Shown: positions 25,633 to 34,342 of the stretch, piece after piece
Layout of the letters: each line of letters starts with the position of its first letter
Numbering within the stretch: position 1 is the stretch's first letter
Notes under the pieces: model-generated
The model's database searches: none
What the model saw: only the letters and a program-made list of their open reading frames with translations
Told to the model about the DNA's origin: nothing
Position numbers and translations under genes: made by a program
Origin: Oscillospiraceae bacterium
GTDB lineage: Bacteria > Bacillota > Clostridia > Oscillospirales > Acutalibacteraceae
Direction: 5' to 3'
Length of the DNA: 56,424 nucleotides
Assembly (NCBI GenBank): GCA_015066225.1
Contig: SVOT01000011.1
Location: 1 to 56,424, forward strand

Positions 25633-26001
25633 ATGGCGCGTATTTCAGGTGTTGATTTACCAAGAGATAAAAGAGTCGAGATCGGTCTTACCTATATTTT
25701 CGGTATCGGTCCCAAGACTGCCAGCGACATTATTGCTGCTACAGGCATAAATCCTGACACAAGAGTTAAGGATCTTACAGAAGATGATGTAGCAAAATTA
25801 CGTGAGTACATTGATCACAACGTTAAGGTTGAAGGTGACCTTCGTCGTGAAACAGCTTTCGATATCAAAAGACTTGTAGAAATCGGTTGCTATCGTGGCG
25901 TTCGCCATCGTAAAGGTCTCCCTGTAAGAGGTCAGCGTTCAAAAACAAACGCTCGTACTCGTAAGGGTCCCAAGAAAACGATAGCTAACAAGAAGAAGTA
26001 A
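25633..26001 (+). CDS. rpsM: 30S ribosomal protein S13
   Basis: 122 residues. '[20 protein letters not shown]', '[11 protein letters not shown]' and the basic tail '[17 protein letters not shown]' are S13 marks. It contacts the 50S through bridges B1a and B1b. TGGAGGTG lies 11 bases before the start. Confidence 0.98.
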   Translation: MARISGVDLPRDKRVEIGLTYIFGIGPKTASDIIAATGINPDTRVKDLTEDDVAKLREYIDHNVKVEGDLRRETAFDIKRLVEIGCYRGVRHRKGLPVRGQRSKTNARTRKGPKKTIANKKK

Positions 26002-26018
26002 TCGAAGGAGGTATTAGT

Positions 26019-26426
26019 ATGGCTACAAAAGCTACCGGCAAGAAAAACGCCGGAACACGCAAGCGTCGTGAACGTAAAAATATTGAACGCGGTGCGGCTC
26101 ATATCCAATCCACCTTCAATAACACGATAGTGACAATAACTGATACTCAGGGCAACGCAGTTTCATGGGCAAGTGCCGGCGAAATGGGCTTCAGAGGTTC
26201 TCGTAAGTCCACTCCCTTCGCAGCACAGACAGCAGCAGAAACAGCAGCAAAGGTTGCTATTGAGCATGGTATGAAAACTGTTGAAGTTTATGTTAAAGGC
26301 CCCGGTGCGGGAAGAGAAGCCGCAATCAGAGCATTGCAGGTTGCAGGTCTTGATGTTACTCTTATCAAAGACGTAACACCTATCCCTCACAATGGCTGCC
26401 GTCCGCCTAAAAGAAGACGTGTATAA
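26019..26426 (+). CDS. rpsK: 30S ribosomal protein S11
   Basis: 135 residues with a basic Lys/Arg start. '[20 protein letters not shown]', '[15 protein letters not shown]' and '[16 protein letters not shown]' are diagnostic. It lies on the platform near the E site. AAGGAGG precedes the ATG. Confidence 0.98.
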   Translation: MATKATGKKNAGTRKRRERKNIERGAAHIQSTFNNTIVTITDTQGNAVSWASAGEMGFRGSRKSTPFAAQTAAETAAKVAIEHGMKTVEVYVKGPGAGREAAIRALQVAGLDVTLIKDVTPIPHNGCRPPKRRRV

Positions 26427-26447
26427 CATAATAGGAGGAAACGAATT

Positions 26448-27074
26448 ATGGCAAGATATACCGGTGCGGTATGTAAGCTTTGCCGCCGCGAGGGCCAGAA
26501 GCTCTTTTTAAAGGGTGGCAGATGCTATACAGGCAAATGCGCTATCGAGCGCCGTTCCTATGCTCCCGGCCAGCATGGTCAGGGTCGTAAAAAGATCTCC
26601 GAGTACGGCATGCAGCTTCGTGAGAAGCAGAAAGCAAGACGTTACTACGGCGTTCTTGAGGGACAGTTCCACAAGTATTTCCTTATGGCTGAAAAAATGC
26701 AGGGTCAAGCAGGTGAAAACCTTCTTCGTATCTGCGAAAGCCGTTTGGACAATATAGTTTACCTTCTCGGCTGGGCTGATTCCCGCGCTGAAGGCAGACA
26801 GCTTGTTACACACGGTCACTTCTGTGTTAACGGCAAAAAAGTTGATATTCCCTCATACCTTTGCAAGGCAGGGGACGTTATTTCAATAAAAGAAAAATCA
26901 GCAGGTACTGATTCTTTCAAAGCAATTATCGAAGCAAACAGCGGTCGTCCCGTTCCTGCTTGGCTCGATATCAATCGTGAAGCTAACTCAGCAAAGGTTG
27001 TTAACCTTCCCGAGAGAGATCAGATTGAAGCTCCTGTTGCGGAGCATCTTATCGTCGAGTTCTACTCGAAATAA
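26448..27074 (+). CDS. rpsD: 30S ribosomal protein S4, zinc-binding form
   Basis: 208 residues. The N-terminal CKLC and later Cys pair (near GGRCYTGKC) make a zinc site. '[15 protein letters not shown]' and the S4 domain with '[21 protein letters not shown]' (in pieces) follow. It nucleates 16S folding and, in other bacteria, represses its own operon. AGGAGG precedes the start. A 73-base gap with a 6-bp hairpin (27089-27103) separates it from rpoA. Confidence 0.98.
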   Translation: MARYTGAVCKLCRREGQKLFLKGGRCYTGKCAIERRSYAPGQHGQGRKKISEYGMQLREKQKARRYYGVLEGQFHKYFLMAEKMQGQAGENLLRICESRLDNIVYLLGWADSRAEGRQLVTHGHFCVNGKKVDIPSYLCKAGDVISIKEKSAGTDSFKAIIEANSGRPVPAWLDINREANSAKVVNLPERDQIEAPVAEHLIVEFYSK

Positions 27075-27147
27075 TGCTCTTTAGCCTCATGCCTTACAGG
27101 CATAACAAAAACGCAGTTGTTCTGTGTAATTTTAAGGAGGGTTTGGT

Positions 27148-28098
27148 ATGATTGGTATTGAGAAACCTGAAGTAAAGTTTATCGGATCTGCCGAAGACTC
27201 AGCATACGGTACATTTGTTGTAGAACCCCTCGAAAGAGGATTCGGTACAACACTTGGTAACAGCCTTCGCAGAGTTCTTCTCTCATCACTTCCCGGATAT
27301 GCTATTACTTCTGTAAAAATTGATAATGTTCTTCATGAATTCTCAACGATCCCGAACGTAAAAGAGGATGTTACTGAGATAGTTCTTAACCTTAAGGGCG
27401 TTATTCTCAAAATACACGGAGACGGTCCCAAAACGATGTATATCGAAGCTAACGGCTCCGGCGAAATTACAGCAGGTGATATCAAAGCAGATTCCGAGGT
27501 TGAAATCCTCAACCCCGACCACCATATCGCTACACTTGATGCAGATGCACACGTTTCAATGGAGCTCACTGCAGACAAGGGCAGAGGATATGTTTCTGCT
27601 GACAGAAACAAAGGTTTGATTGATGCCGGTGTTAACACTATCGCAATCGACTCAATCTATACACCTGTTTTGAAGGTTAACTACACAGTAGATAATACTC
27701 GTGTTGGTCAGATTACCGACTACGACAGACTTGCAATTGATGTTTGGACAGATGGCACAATCTCTGCTAAAGAGGCTGTCTCATTTGCTGCAAAAATCCT
27801 TACAGAGCACCTTAATCTTTTCGTTGAGCTTTCTGATGAGGTTTCTAACACAGAGATTATGGTTGTTAAGGACGACAGCTCAAAAGAAAAAGTTCTTGAG
27901 ATGACTATCGAAGAGCTTGATCTTTCTGTTCGTTCATTCAACTGTCTTAAGAGAGCCGGTATCAATACCGTTGAAGACTTAATCAACAAAACTGAAGACG
28001 ATATGATGAAGGTTAGAAACCTTGGCAGAAAATCTCTTGACGAGGTTGTTGCTAAATTGGCTTCACTTGATCTTCGCCTTCGCGACGAGGACGAATAA
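27148..28098 (+). CDS. rpoA: RNA polymerase alpha subunit
   Basis: 316 residues. The N-terminal dimerisation domain shows '[21 protein letters not shown]', cut at Ser, and the C-terminal domain (about 240-316) shows '[16 protein letters not shown]' and '[10 protein letters not shown]', which contact UP elements and activators. GGAGGG lies 9 bases before the ATG. Confidence 0.99.
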   Translation: MIGIEKPEVKFIGSAEDSAYGTFVVEPLERGFGTTLGNSLRRVLLSSLPGYAITSVKIDNVLHEFSTIPNVKEDVTEIVLNLKGVILKIHGDGPKTMYIEANGSGEITAGDIKADSEVEILNPDHHIATLDADAHVSMELTADKGRGYVSADRNKGLIDAGVNTIAIDSIYTPVLKVNYTVDNTRVGQITDYDRLAIDVWTDGTISAKEAVSFAAKILTEHLNLFVELSDEVSNTEIMVVKDDSSKEKVLEMTIEELDLSVRSFNCLKRAGINTVEDLINKTEDDMMKVRNLGRKSLDEVVAKLASLDLRLRDEDE

Positions 28099-28128
28099 GT
28101 CCCTATTTACTGCAAAGGAGTGATTTAG

Positions 28129-28470
28129 ATGCCAGGTACAAGAAAACTCGGCAGAGCGAGCGATCATCGTGATGCTATGCTTCGCAACATGGTTACATCT
28201 TTACTCGAAAACGGTAAGATGAACACAACAGTCACAAGAGCGAAGGAAGTTCGCGCTATGGCTGAAAAGATGATCACCCTCGCAAAGGTCGACAGTCTCC
28301 ACAACAAGAGACAGGCTTTGGCATACATTACAAAGGAAGATGTCGTTAAAAAGCTTTTTGACGAGATCGCTCCCAAGTATAAAGATGTAAACGGTGGTTA
28401 CTGCCGTATAATCAAGACTGAAGCTCGCCGCGGTGACGCAGCAGAGATGTGCATTCTTGAATTAGTATAA
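28129..28470 (+). CDS. rplQ: 50S ribosomal protein L17
   Basis: 113 residues. '[20 protein letters not shown]', '[19 protein letters not shown]' and the C-terminal '[18 protein letters not shown]' are L17 signatures. It is the last gene of the superoperon and is followed by a terminator. The ecfA-ecfA'-ecfT-truA genes that often come next in Firmicutes are not present. Confidence 0.98.
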   Translation: MPGTRKLGRASDHRDAMLRNMVTSLLENGKMNTTVTRAKEVRAMAEKMITLAKVDSLHNKRQALAYITKEDVVKKLFDEIAPKYKDVNGGYCRIIKTEARRGDAAEMCILELV

Positions 28471-28477
28471 TTTAAGC

Positions 28478-28512
28478 AAAAGTGCCCGACCTTTGCGGTC
28501 AGGCACTTTTAA
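28478..28512 (+). terminator. Terminator of the ribosomal superoperon
   Basis: AAAAGTGCC (28478-28486) pairs with GGCACTTTT (28502-28510); inside, GACC pairs with GGTC around a TTTGC loop. The stem is 13 bp with one mismatch. Confidence 0.85.
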
Positions 28513-28515
28513 ATT

Positions 28516-28554
28516 TATCCCCCTATCAGTGGCGAATCATCTGATAGGGGGATA
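28516..28554. repeat. Perfect 14-bp inverted repeat before the murC stop
   Basis: TATCCCCCTATCAG (28516-28529) and CTGATAGGGGGATA (28541-28554) are exactly complementary with an 11-base loop. There is no good T-run on either side; on the minus strand the stem is followed by AATTTAAAAG. It may be a weak murC terminator or an RNA-stabilising element. Confidence 0.65.
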
Positions 28555-28562
28555 GTGTTGTT

Positions 28563-29933
28563 TTATTCTTTATCCAAAACAATTTTTGCGATTTTATAAA
28601 CGTCGCCGCAGCCGAGGGTGAGGACCAAGTCGCCTTCTGTAATGTTTTCTTTGAGATAATCGGCAACCTTTGGGAAAGTATCAAACCATACGGAGCCGGG
28701 GATTTCGTCAGCGAGATCCTGTGTTGTTATGCCGTAGGTGTTGATTTCTCTTGAGCCCATAATTTCGGTGAGAACTACATTATCTGCAATAGAAAGCGCT
28801 TCAGCAAAGGCTTTCAGGTGCATCTGAGTTCTGCTGAAGGTGAATGGCTGAAAAACAGCCCAAACACGTTTATAGTCCATCTTTTTCGCGGCAGAGAGAG
28901 TGACCTCAAGCTCTGCGGGGTGGTGAGCATAGTCGTCAACAATATCTGCTCCGTTGTACGTGCCGAGAAACTCAAAGCGTCTGCCCGCACCCTTGAAGGT
29001 GAGAATACTGTTTTTGCATTGCTCTGCCGTTGCACCACAATACATAGCCGAAGCTATTGCCGCAAGTGAATTGAGGACGTTGTGTTCACCGGGAACGCTC
29101 AACTCAATATGAACAGTTTTTTCACCGTCGATATAAAGGTCATAGCAGGGAAAGGCGCCGTTGATATATCCGATGTTTTTGGCAACATAGTTACAGCTTT
29201 CGTTTTTGCCGAAGGATATTAATTTCTTGCCATCGCTGATACCGGCAATACTGTCCAAGGTGTTTTTATCGTCGCCGTTGTAGATAACGGCTTTTGTTGA
29301 CATATCTGCAAACTTTCTGAAGGAAGCTTCAAGGTTTTCAAGTGTCTTGAAGTATTCCATATGGTCGCGGTCAACGTTGAGAATAACGCTGATATCCGGC
29401 GTGAGGTCAAGGAATGTGTCTTTGTATTCACAAGCCTCGCAAACAAGAATATCGCTTTTGCCCACTCTGCCGTTGGTACCTGTCAGCGGGAGCTTGCCAC
29501 CGATGACAGCAGACGGGTCAAAGTCGTTGTCAAGCAAAATGTGGGTGAGCATTGATGTTACTGTTGTTTTGCCGTGTGTTCCGCAAACACCGATGCAGTT
29601 ATCGTATTTTCTTGTGAAATAACCAAATAGCTTGCTTCTTTCAAAGGTTGGGATACCGCTTTCTTTTGCAGCAACAAGCTCGGGATTGTCGGGCAAAAGA
29701 GCCGCCGTGTAAACTACCATATCGGCACCGTTAACATTCTCTGCCTTCTGCCCCATTGTTACGGGTATGCCGAGATTACGGATACGCTTTAAGGTGTCAG
29801 ATTCGTTATTGTCGGAGCCTGTGAGGTAGTGACCCTGGGAATGAAGAATTTCTGCCAGTGGGCACATACCACTTCCGCCAATGCCGATGAAGTGTATTCT
29901 TTTTGCTGATTTTATAACGTCGTCTATGAGCAT
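28563..29933 (-). CDS. murC: UDP-N-acetylmuramate--L-alanine ligase
   Basis: 456 residues. 'RIHFIGIGGSGMCPLAEIL', the ATP site 'GVCGTHGKTTVTSM' and 'DDYAHHPAELEVTL' in the C-terminal domain are MurC signatures. It adds L-Ala to UDP-MurNAc, the first step of the peptide stem. The frame opens with TTG at 29951, but AAAGGA lies 11 bases before the ATG at 29933, which is preferred. TATAAT on the minus strand near 29965-29970 may belong to its promoter. Confidence 0.96.
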   Translation of the reverse strand: MLIDDVIKSAKRIHFIGIGGSGMCPLAEILHSQGHYLTGSDNNESDTLKRIRNLGIPVTMGQKAENVNGADMVVYTAALLPDNPELVAAKESGIPTFERSKLFGYFTRKYDNCIGVCGTHGKTTVTSMLTHILLDNDFDPSAVIGGKLPLTGTNGRVGKSDILVCEACEYKDTFLDLTPDISVILNVDRDHMEYFKTLENLEASFRKFADMSTKAVIYNGDDKNTLDSIAGISDGKKLISFGKNESCNYVAKNIGYINGAFPCYDLYIDGEKTVHIELSVPGEHNVLNSLAAIASAMYCGATAEQCKNSILTFKGAGRRFEFLGTYNGADIVDDYAHHPAELEVTLSAAKKMDYKRVWAVFQPFTFSRTQMHLKAFAEALSIADNVVLTEIMGSREINTYGITTQDLADEIPGSVWFDTFPKVADYLKENITEGDLVLTLGCGDVYKIAKIVLDKE

Positions 29934-30004
29934 TTTGAAAGTTCCTTTCAAAAATATATATTAAAATTATACTCCTCGAAACAGAAAAAATAAACCCTTA
30001 TTAG

Positions 30005-30502
30005 TTAATTATTTTTTATGTAACGGAATAAATTGTTTTTCTCAACAATTTTTCTGAGAAGTGTTCCGAGAATTCCACAGGAAACAACTTCACCGATGAA
30101 AACAGTCAACGTGAAGTAAATATAACTACCGGGGAAATTGTAAACGTACATCAGAACAGGCGGAACAATTAACGTGTTTGCAACAATAGGTGGGATAACA
30201 GCAAGAACACCGTGATTTTTCAAAAGCCGTGTGCCTAAAGCACCCAACAAGGTAGCAAGGCTACCAAAAACAACGTCCCACAAAGCGCAGCCTGTCAGAA
30301 TGTTTGACAGAAGACACCCCAAGAACAGCCCGGGGACAGCGGCGGGGGTGAAAAGCGGTAAGATTGTTAATGCTTCTGAAAATCTTACTTGTATTACTCC
30401 ACTTGAAAGCCCCATTGCTGATGCAATGTAGGTGAGGACAATGTAAACCGTTGCTGTTATAGCAGCGGTGGCGATGTTGATGACCTTTTTTCTGTTTTTC
30501 AT
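30005..30502 (-). CDS. queT: QueT-family ECF S component for a queuosine precursor
   Basis: 165 residues and about five membrane helices. 'GVIQVRFSEALTILPLFTPAA', cut at Ala, is the QueT signature, and 'GLFLGCLLSNILTGCALWDVV' follows. QueT binds preQ0 or preQ1 type precursors for tRNA queuosine and needs a shared ECF energising module, which is not in the window. The preQ1-I riboswitch directly upstream independently supports the substrate. No queuosine synthesis genes are near, in line with salvage. Confidence 0.93.
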   Translation of the reverse strand: MKNRKKVINIATAAITATVYIVLTYIASAMGLSSGVIQVRFSEALTILPLFTPAAVPGLFLGCLLSNILTGCALWDVVFGSLATLLGALGTRLLKNHGVLAVIPPIVANTLIVPPVLMYVYNFPGSYIYFTLTVFIGEVVSCGILGTLLRKIVEKNNLFRYIKNN

Positions 30503-30511
30503 TTTTTGTCA

Positions 30512-30553
30512 CTCCATAGTTTTGTTTTGTGTGAGGATGGTTTCGAACTCACA
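30512..30553 (-). promoter_or_regulatory. preQ1-I riboswitch controlling queT translation
   Basis: Minus strand, 5' to 3': stem TGTGAG (complement of 30548-30553), loop TTCGAAACCATC, stem CTCACA, an A-rich tail ACAAAACAAAACT, then ATGGAG. CCAT in the loop can pair with ATGG in the tail, giving the H-type pseudoknot of preQ1-I aptamers. The tail ends in GGAG, the queT ribosome binding site, 9 bases before ATG, so ligand binding should block translation. Confidence 0.87.
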
Positions 30554-30557
30554 TTTT

Positions 30558-30587
30558 ATATAAAAAACAGCTTGTAGTTTTATGCAA
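30558..30587 (-). promoter_or_regulatory. Possible queT promoter
   Basis: Minus strand TTGCAT (complement of 30582-30587), 18-bp spacer, TTATAT (complement of 30558-30563). Transcription would begin just before the riboswitch stem. An AACAGCTT/AAGCTGTT inverted repeat overlaps the region. Confidence 0.4.
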
Positions 30588-30595
30588 AAAGCTGT

Positions 30596-30624
30596 TTGAT
30601 ATATGCAAAAAAATGTTATATAAT
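30596..30624 (+). promoter_or_regulatory. Promoter of the ThuA-like gene
   Basis: TTGATA (30596-30601), 17-bp spacer, TATAAT (30619-30624). The start would be near 30631, 29 bases before the ATG. Confidence 0.75.
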
Positions 30625-30659
30625 TTACACATTGAAACAATCACAGAGAGGTGTTCACT

Positions 30660-31394
30660 ATGATAAACGTAACAATATGGAACGAAGGCCGCCACGAGAA
30701 AGAAAGCGAATCTGTGGCAAGGGTTTACCCCGACGGTATTCATAACTGTATAAAAAATTTTCTTAGCACAGATGAAGAACTCAATATAAGAACCGCAACA
30801 CTTGATGACCCTGATAACGGTCTTCCTGATGATGTTCTTAATACTACCGACGTTCTTGTCTGGTGGGGGCATATGGCTCACGAATGTGTTCCGGATGAGC
30901 TTGTTGAAAAGGTGTATAACCGCGTTATGTGCGGTATGGGCTTTATTGCCTTGCATTCAGCTCATTTTTCAAAGCCCTTTAAAAGACTTATGGGCACAAC
31001 GTGTTCGCTGAAATGGAGAGACGGCGACCGTGAAAGAGTGTGGTGCATAAATCCCTCACACCCTATTGCAAAGGGTATTCCCGAAAGCTTTAACATCCCC
31101 GTTGAGGAAATGTACGGTGAACGCTTTGATATTCCCCGGCCTGATGAACTCGTTTTCATTGGTTGGTTCAAGGGTGGCGAGGTTTTTCGCTCCGGCTGTT
31201 GTTGGCAAAGGGGCTTAGGCAGAGTTTTCTATTTCCAACCCGGTCATGAAGAAAATCCCACCTATTATATCCCGGAAGTACAGAAGATTATAAAAAATGC
31301 TGTTCATTGGGCATCTCCCGAGAAAATACTTGATGAAATTGAGTGCCCCTGGGTTGAGTCTGTTGAAGAAAACTACAACGGAGAAAATAAATAA
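30660..31394 (+). CDS. ThuA-like domain protein
   Basis: 244 residues with the glutamine-amidotransferase-like fold of the ThuA (trehalose utilisation) family: 'VTIWNEGRHEKES' at the start, 'DVLVWWGHMAHECV', 'GFIALHSAHFS' in the middle, and 'GRVFYFQPGHEENPTYY' near the end. Family members are linked to disaccharide or other sugar metabolism, and the reaction of the cytosolic forms is poorly defined. No signal peptide. GAGAGGTG precedes the ATG. The next gene is an SGNH hydrolase in the same direction, suggesting a small carbohydrate-related unit. Confidence 0.82.
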   Translation: MINVTIWNEGRHEKESESVARVYPDGIHNCIKNFLSTDEELNIRTATLDDPDNGLPDDVLNTTDVLVWWGHMAHECVPDELVEKVYNRVMCGMGFIALHSAHFSKPFKRLMGTTCSLKWRDGDRERVWCINPSHPIAKGIPESFNIPVEEMYGERFDIPRPDELVFIGWFKGGEVFRSGCCWQRGLGRVFYFQPGHEENPTYYIPEVQKIIKNAVHWASPEKILDEIECPWVESVEENYNGENK

Positions 31395-31449
31395 GCTTTT
31401 TAATTATACCATTAAATGTACTTTTTAGCAATACGAACGGAGCATTAAT

Positions 31450-32079
31450 ATGATTAAATATCTTTTTCAAGGCGATTCAATAACTGATGCCGACAGGGAT
31501 CGCGACCGTGATGGTAATTTTGGTTTGGGCTATGGTTACCCGTTGCTTGTTGCCGCTGATTATTCAAAAAATAAAAAAGGCAAGTTTGAGTTTATAAACC
31601 GTGGAGTCAGCGGTGATAAAATAGTTGAGATTTATGCCCGCATAAAAGAGGATATTATAAACCTCAAGCCCGATATAATGTCTATTCTCGTGGGTGTTAA
31701 TGACATCTGGCACGAGCTCAACGAGCAAAACGGCGTTGACGCTGAGAAATACGAAAAAATTTACACAATGCTTATTGAAGAAATTCTCGAAGCACTTCCG
31801 AATATTAAAATTATTGTTCTGGAGCCGTTTGTGCTTAAAGGCTGTGGCACAGAACGATATTATGAGGTTTTTCGCGCCGAGCTTCTTAAACGAGCGGCTG
31901 CAGCAAAACGGGTTGCAGATAAGTTTAATCTCGCTTTCGTACCGCTTCAGAATATTTTTGATGAAGCTTCTGCAGACGGCAACACGGCATATTGGCTTGC
32001 GGACGGTGTTCACCCAACAGCGGCAGGTCACCAAATAATAAAAGAAGAATTGTCAAAGGCCATTGATTCAATAATTTGA
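31450..32079 (+). CDS. SGNH/GDSL-family esterase
   Basis: 209 residues, cytosolic. The four blocks of the family can be placed: GDSIT with the catalytic Ser at about 9, Gly in NRGVSGD, Asn in GVNDIW, and Asp and His in DGVHPTAAGH. Members remove acetyl or other acyl groups from sugars or act as lipases. Together with the ThuA-like protein upstream, a role in deacylating an imported glycan is plausible but not shown. Next comes a bidirectional terminator. Confidence 0.88.
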   Translation: MIKYLFQGDSITDADRDRDRDGNFGLGYGYPLLVAADYSKNKKGKFEFINRGVSGDKIVEIYARIKEDIINLKPDIMSILVGVNDIWHELNEQNGVDAEKYEKIYTMLIEEILEALPNIKIIVLEPFVLKGCGTERYYEVFRAELLKRAAAAKRVADKFNLAFVPLQNIFDEASADGNTAYWLADGVHPTAAGHQIIKEELSKAIDSII

Positions 32080-32087
32080 TTAAAGAA

Positions 32088-32122
32088 AACTCAGTTACCG
32101 TTACGGTAACTGAGTTGATTTT
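32088..32122. terminator. Bidirectional terminator
   Basis: AACTCAGTTACCG (32088-32100) and CGGTAACTGAGTT (32104-32116), 13-bp perfect stem with a 3-base loop, followed by GATTTTT. It separates two convergent genes. Confidence 0.85.
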
Positions 32123-32916
32123 TATATTATGAGCATTTTATCGTTGTTTTCAGGCTCTGCGATTTTCAGAATATAATCCCTGTTTTCGAGTGCACCCATT
32201 TCAAGCATCGCCGATGCTGCTGTTTCATAGGCAAGCTCAGGCGTGTTATTTTCGCGGCTGAGGTGGGCGAGTATAAAATGTGTGGTGCCTTTGTTTACCA
32301 ATGCTCTCAGAGCATCTGCACAGGCATCGTTTGAAAGGTGCCCGATGTTTGAGAGTATTCTTTTTTGCAGATTATAGGGATAGGGACCTGTTTTTACCAT
32401 GTTTACATCGTGATTTGATTCGATATAAACAAGCTTACAACCTGTAAGACTCGAAAGCATATCACTTGATAGGTAGCCTGTGTCGGTTGCAACTCCAACA
32501 CGCGTTGTTCCGTCGGAGCCTGTTACTATATAACCCCTTGGGTCAGCACAGTCGTGGGATGTTTTAAATGGCTTTATATTAAGGTTACCAATGCATAAAT
32601 CATCTTCATTAAGAGAAACGTCGATATGCTTTGATGTTAAAATGCCCTTTGTTTTTAATGAAAGAAGTGTTCCGGGTGAAGCATATACCGGGATATTGTG
32701 CTTTGCGGCAAAAACACTAAGCCCGCAAACGTGGTCTGTGTGCTCGTGTGTTAAAAGAATCCCTTTGATTTTTTCGGGCTCAAGGTCAATTTGCTTGAGC
32801 ATATTATCTGTTTGGCGGGCACTTCTGCCTACATCAATCAGGATTCCGCCGTCACGTTCACCGATGTAAACAGAATTGCCGCTGCTTGAAGAAAACAGCG
32901 GGCAAAATCTAATCAT
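32122..32916 (-). CDS. walJ: MBL-fold metallohydrolase, WalJ/YycJ-like
   Basis: 264 residues. 'FCPLFSSSSGNSVYI' at the start and the metal motif LTHEHTDH, then 'TSHDCADPRGY', 'GVATDTGYL' and 'HLSRENN', follow the YycJ pattern. YycJ is tied to coordination of cell division, wall synthesis and DNA repair, and in many Firmicutes lies next to walRK. Here walRK is absent and murA is the neighbour, 5 bases upstream. The ribosome binding site GAAGAGG lies in the end of murA. Confidence 0.87.
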   Translation of the reverse strand: MIRFCPLFSSSSGNSVYIGERDGGILIDVGRSARQTDNMLKQIDLEPEKIKGILLTHEHTDHVCGLSVFAAKHNIPVYASPGTLLSLKTKGILTSKHIDVSLNEDDLCIGNLNIKPFKTSHDCADPRGYIVTGSDGTTRVGVATDTGYLSSDMLSSLTGCKLVYIESNHDVNMVKTGPYPYNLQKRILSNIGHLSNDACADALRALVNKGTTHFILAHLSRENNTPELAYETAASAMLEMGALENRDYILKIAEPENNDKMLII

Positions 32917-32921
32917 ATTTA

Positions 32922-34190
32922 TTAATCCTCTTCGAAAGTAACTCTTGAAATATCTGCACCAACAGCGGTGAGCTTTTCAACAAGGTCTTCATAGCCTCGG
33001 TCAATGAGCTTAATGTTGCCGACAGAGGTTTCACCGTCTGCCATAAGGCCTGCAATAACCATTGCGGCACCAGCTCTGAGGTCATCTGCCTCAACGGGGG
33101 CGGCGTGAAGCTTGTCAACACCGGTAATCAATGCCGTGTCACCGTTTACAATTATGTTTGCGCCCATTCTGCGCAGCTGGTCAACGTATTTAAAGCGGTT
33201 ATCCCACACGTCTTCAACAACGGTGCTTGTACCGTTACAGGTGCAAAGAAGAGTTGCAAACTGCGGTTGCATATCTGTCGGGAAGCCGGGGTGGGGAGTG
33301 GTTTTAACACGGCAGGCACGGGGGCGACAGCCCTCGGAGATTACGCGCACGCTTTCATCCTCTTCGATAACGGTGACTCCGCAATCCTCAAGCTTGTTTG
33401 TGATTGATTCAAGATGCTTGGGGATAACGTTGTTTATAATTACGTCACCGCCAACAGCGGCGGCGGCAACCATATAAGTACCCGCTTCAATCTGGTCGGG
33501 GATGATTGAATATGTGCAACCGTGTAATTCTTCAACGCCACGGATTTTAATAACCTCGGTTCCTGCTCCGCGGATATCTGCACCCATAGAGTTGAGAAAG
33601 TTTGCGAGGTCAACAATGTGGGGTTCTCTTGCGGCATTTTCTATAACGGTTTTGCCCTTTGCTTTAACAGCGGCGAGCATAACGTTCATTGTGGCACCCA
33701 CAGAAACAACGTCAAGGTATATAGAGGATGCAACAAGCTCATCGCAAGTGGCATTTATAACGGCATTTTCTGTGCTGACAGTTGCACCGAGGGCCTCAAA
33801 GCCTTTGATGTGTTGGTCAACGGGACGCACACCGAAATAGCAACCACCGGGGAGAGCAACAGCGGCTTGTCCGAATTCGCCGAGAAGAACCCCCAAAAGG
33901 TAATATGAAGCACGGAGCTTTCTTGTCATTTCATCGGTAATGGTGAGGGGCTTGACGTTTTTGCCGTCAATAACCAGAACGCCCTTTTCGGGGTTTGAAA
34001 CCTCTGCACCGAGATATCTGAGGATTTTAGTCATTGTTCTGACGTCGCTGATATCGGGAACGTTTTCAATGCGACATTTTTCTCTTGCAAAAAGAGCCGC
34101 AGGAATAATAGCGAGAGCGGCATTTTTCGCACCGCTTATATTAATAGTGCCGTTAAGTTTATTACCACCATGGATAACGTATTTTTCCAT
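32922..34190 (-). CDS. murA: UDP-N-acetylglucosamine 1-carboxyvinyltransferase
   Basis: 422 residues. 'INISGAKNAALAIIPAALFA', cut at Ala, 'LPGGCYFGVRPVDQH' with the fosfomycin-reactive Cys, and 'TTPHPGFPTDMQPQF' are MurA signatures. It transfers enolpyruvate to UDP-GlcNAc, the first committed step of peptidoglycan. The Cys form predicts fosfomycin sensitivity. ATG at 34190 is chosen because AAGGAG precedes it by 9 bases; an ATG 9 bases upstream lies too close. Confidence 0.97.
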   Translation of the reverse strand: MEKYVIHGGNKLNGTINISGAKNAALAIIPAALFAREKCRIENVPDISDVRTMTKILRYLGAEVSNPEKGVLVIDGKNVKPLTITDEMTRKLRASYYLLGVLLGEFGQAAVALPGGCYFGVRPVDQHIKGFEALGATVSTENAVINATCDELVASSIYLDVVSVGATMNVMLAAVKAKGKTVIENAAREPHIVDLANFLNSMGADIRGAGTEVIKIRGVEELHGCTYSIIPDQIEAGTYMVAAAAVGGDVIINNVIPKHLESITNKLEDCGVTVIEEDESVRVISEGCRPRACRVKTTPHPGFPTDMQPQFATLLCTCNGTSTVVEDVWDNRFKYVDQLRRMGANIIVNGDTALITGVDKLHAAPVEADDLRAGAAMVIAGLMADGETSVGNIKLIDRGYEDLVEKLTAVGADISRVTFEED

Positions 34191-34252
34191 AACCCACACT
34201 CCTTGAATTCTATTCTATTTAAAAAGCCTTATGGCAGATGAAATCATAAAAA

Positions 34253-34268
34253 TGAACACAACTGTTCA
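34253..34268 (-). promoter_or_regulatory. Small hairpin in the murA upstream region
   Basis: TGAACA, GTTG loop, TGTTCA on the minus strand, followed by TTTTTAT, 63 bases before murA. A TATACT at about 34278-34283 (complement) could be the -10 just upstream. A weak attenuator is possible, but the stem is only 6 bp. Confidence 0.3.
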
Positions 34269-34342
34269 GTCTTGTATAGTATAACACTTTTCATTCGAAA
34301 AAGGAAGAGAAAAATAGAATAAACCTAAAATATTTTTACGCT

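Noticed and set aside
30549-30956. 135-codon minus-strand frame covering the preQ1 region and the ThuA start
   Set aside because: It runs over the riboswitch and the antisense of a gene with a strong promoter; no ribosome binding site.
31564-32034. 156-codon antisense frame over the SGNH hydrolase gene
   Set aside because: Sense frame has all four catalytic blocks; the antisense has none and is rich in Asn and Cys, as expected by chance.
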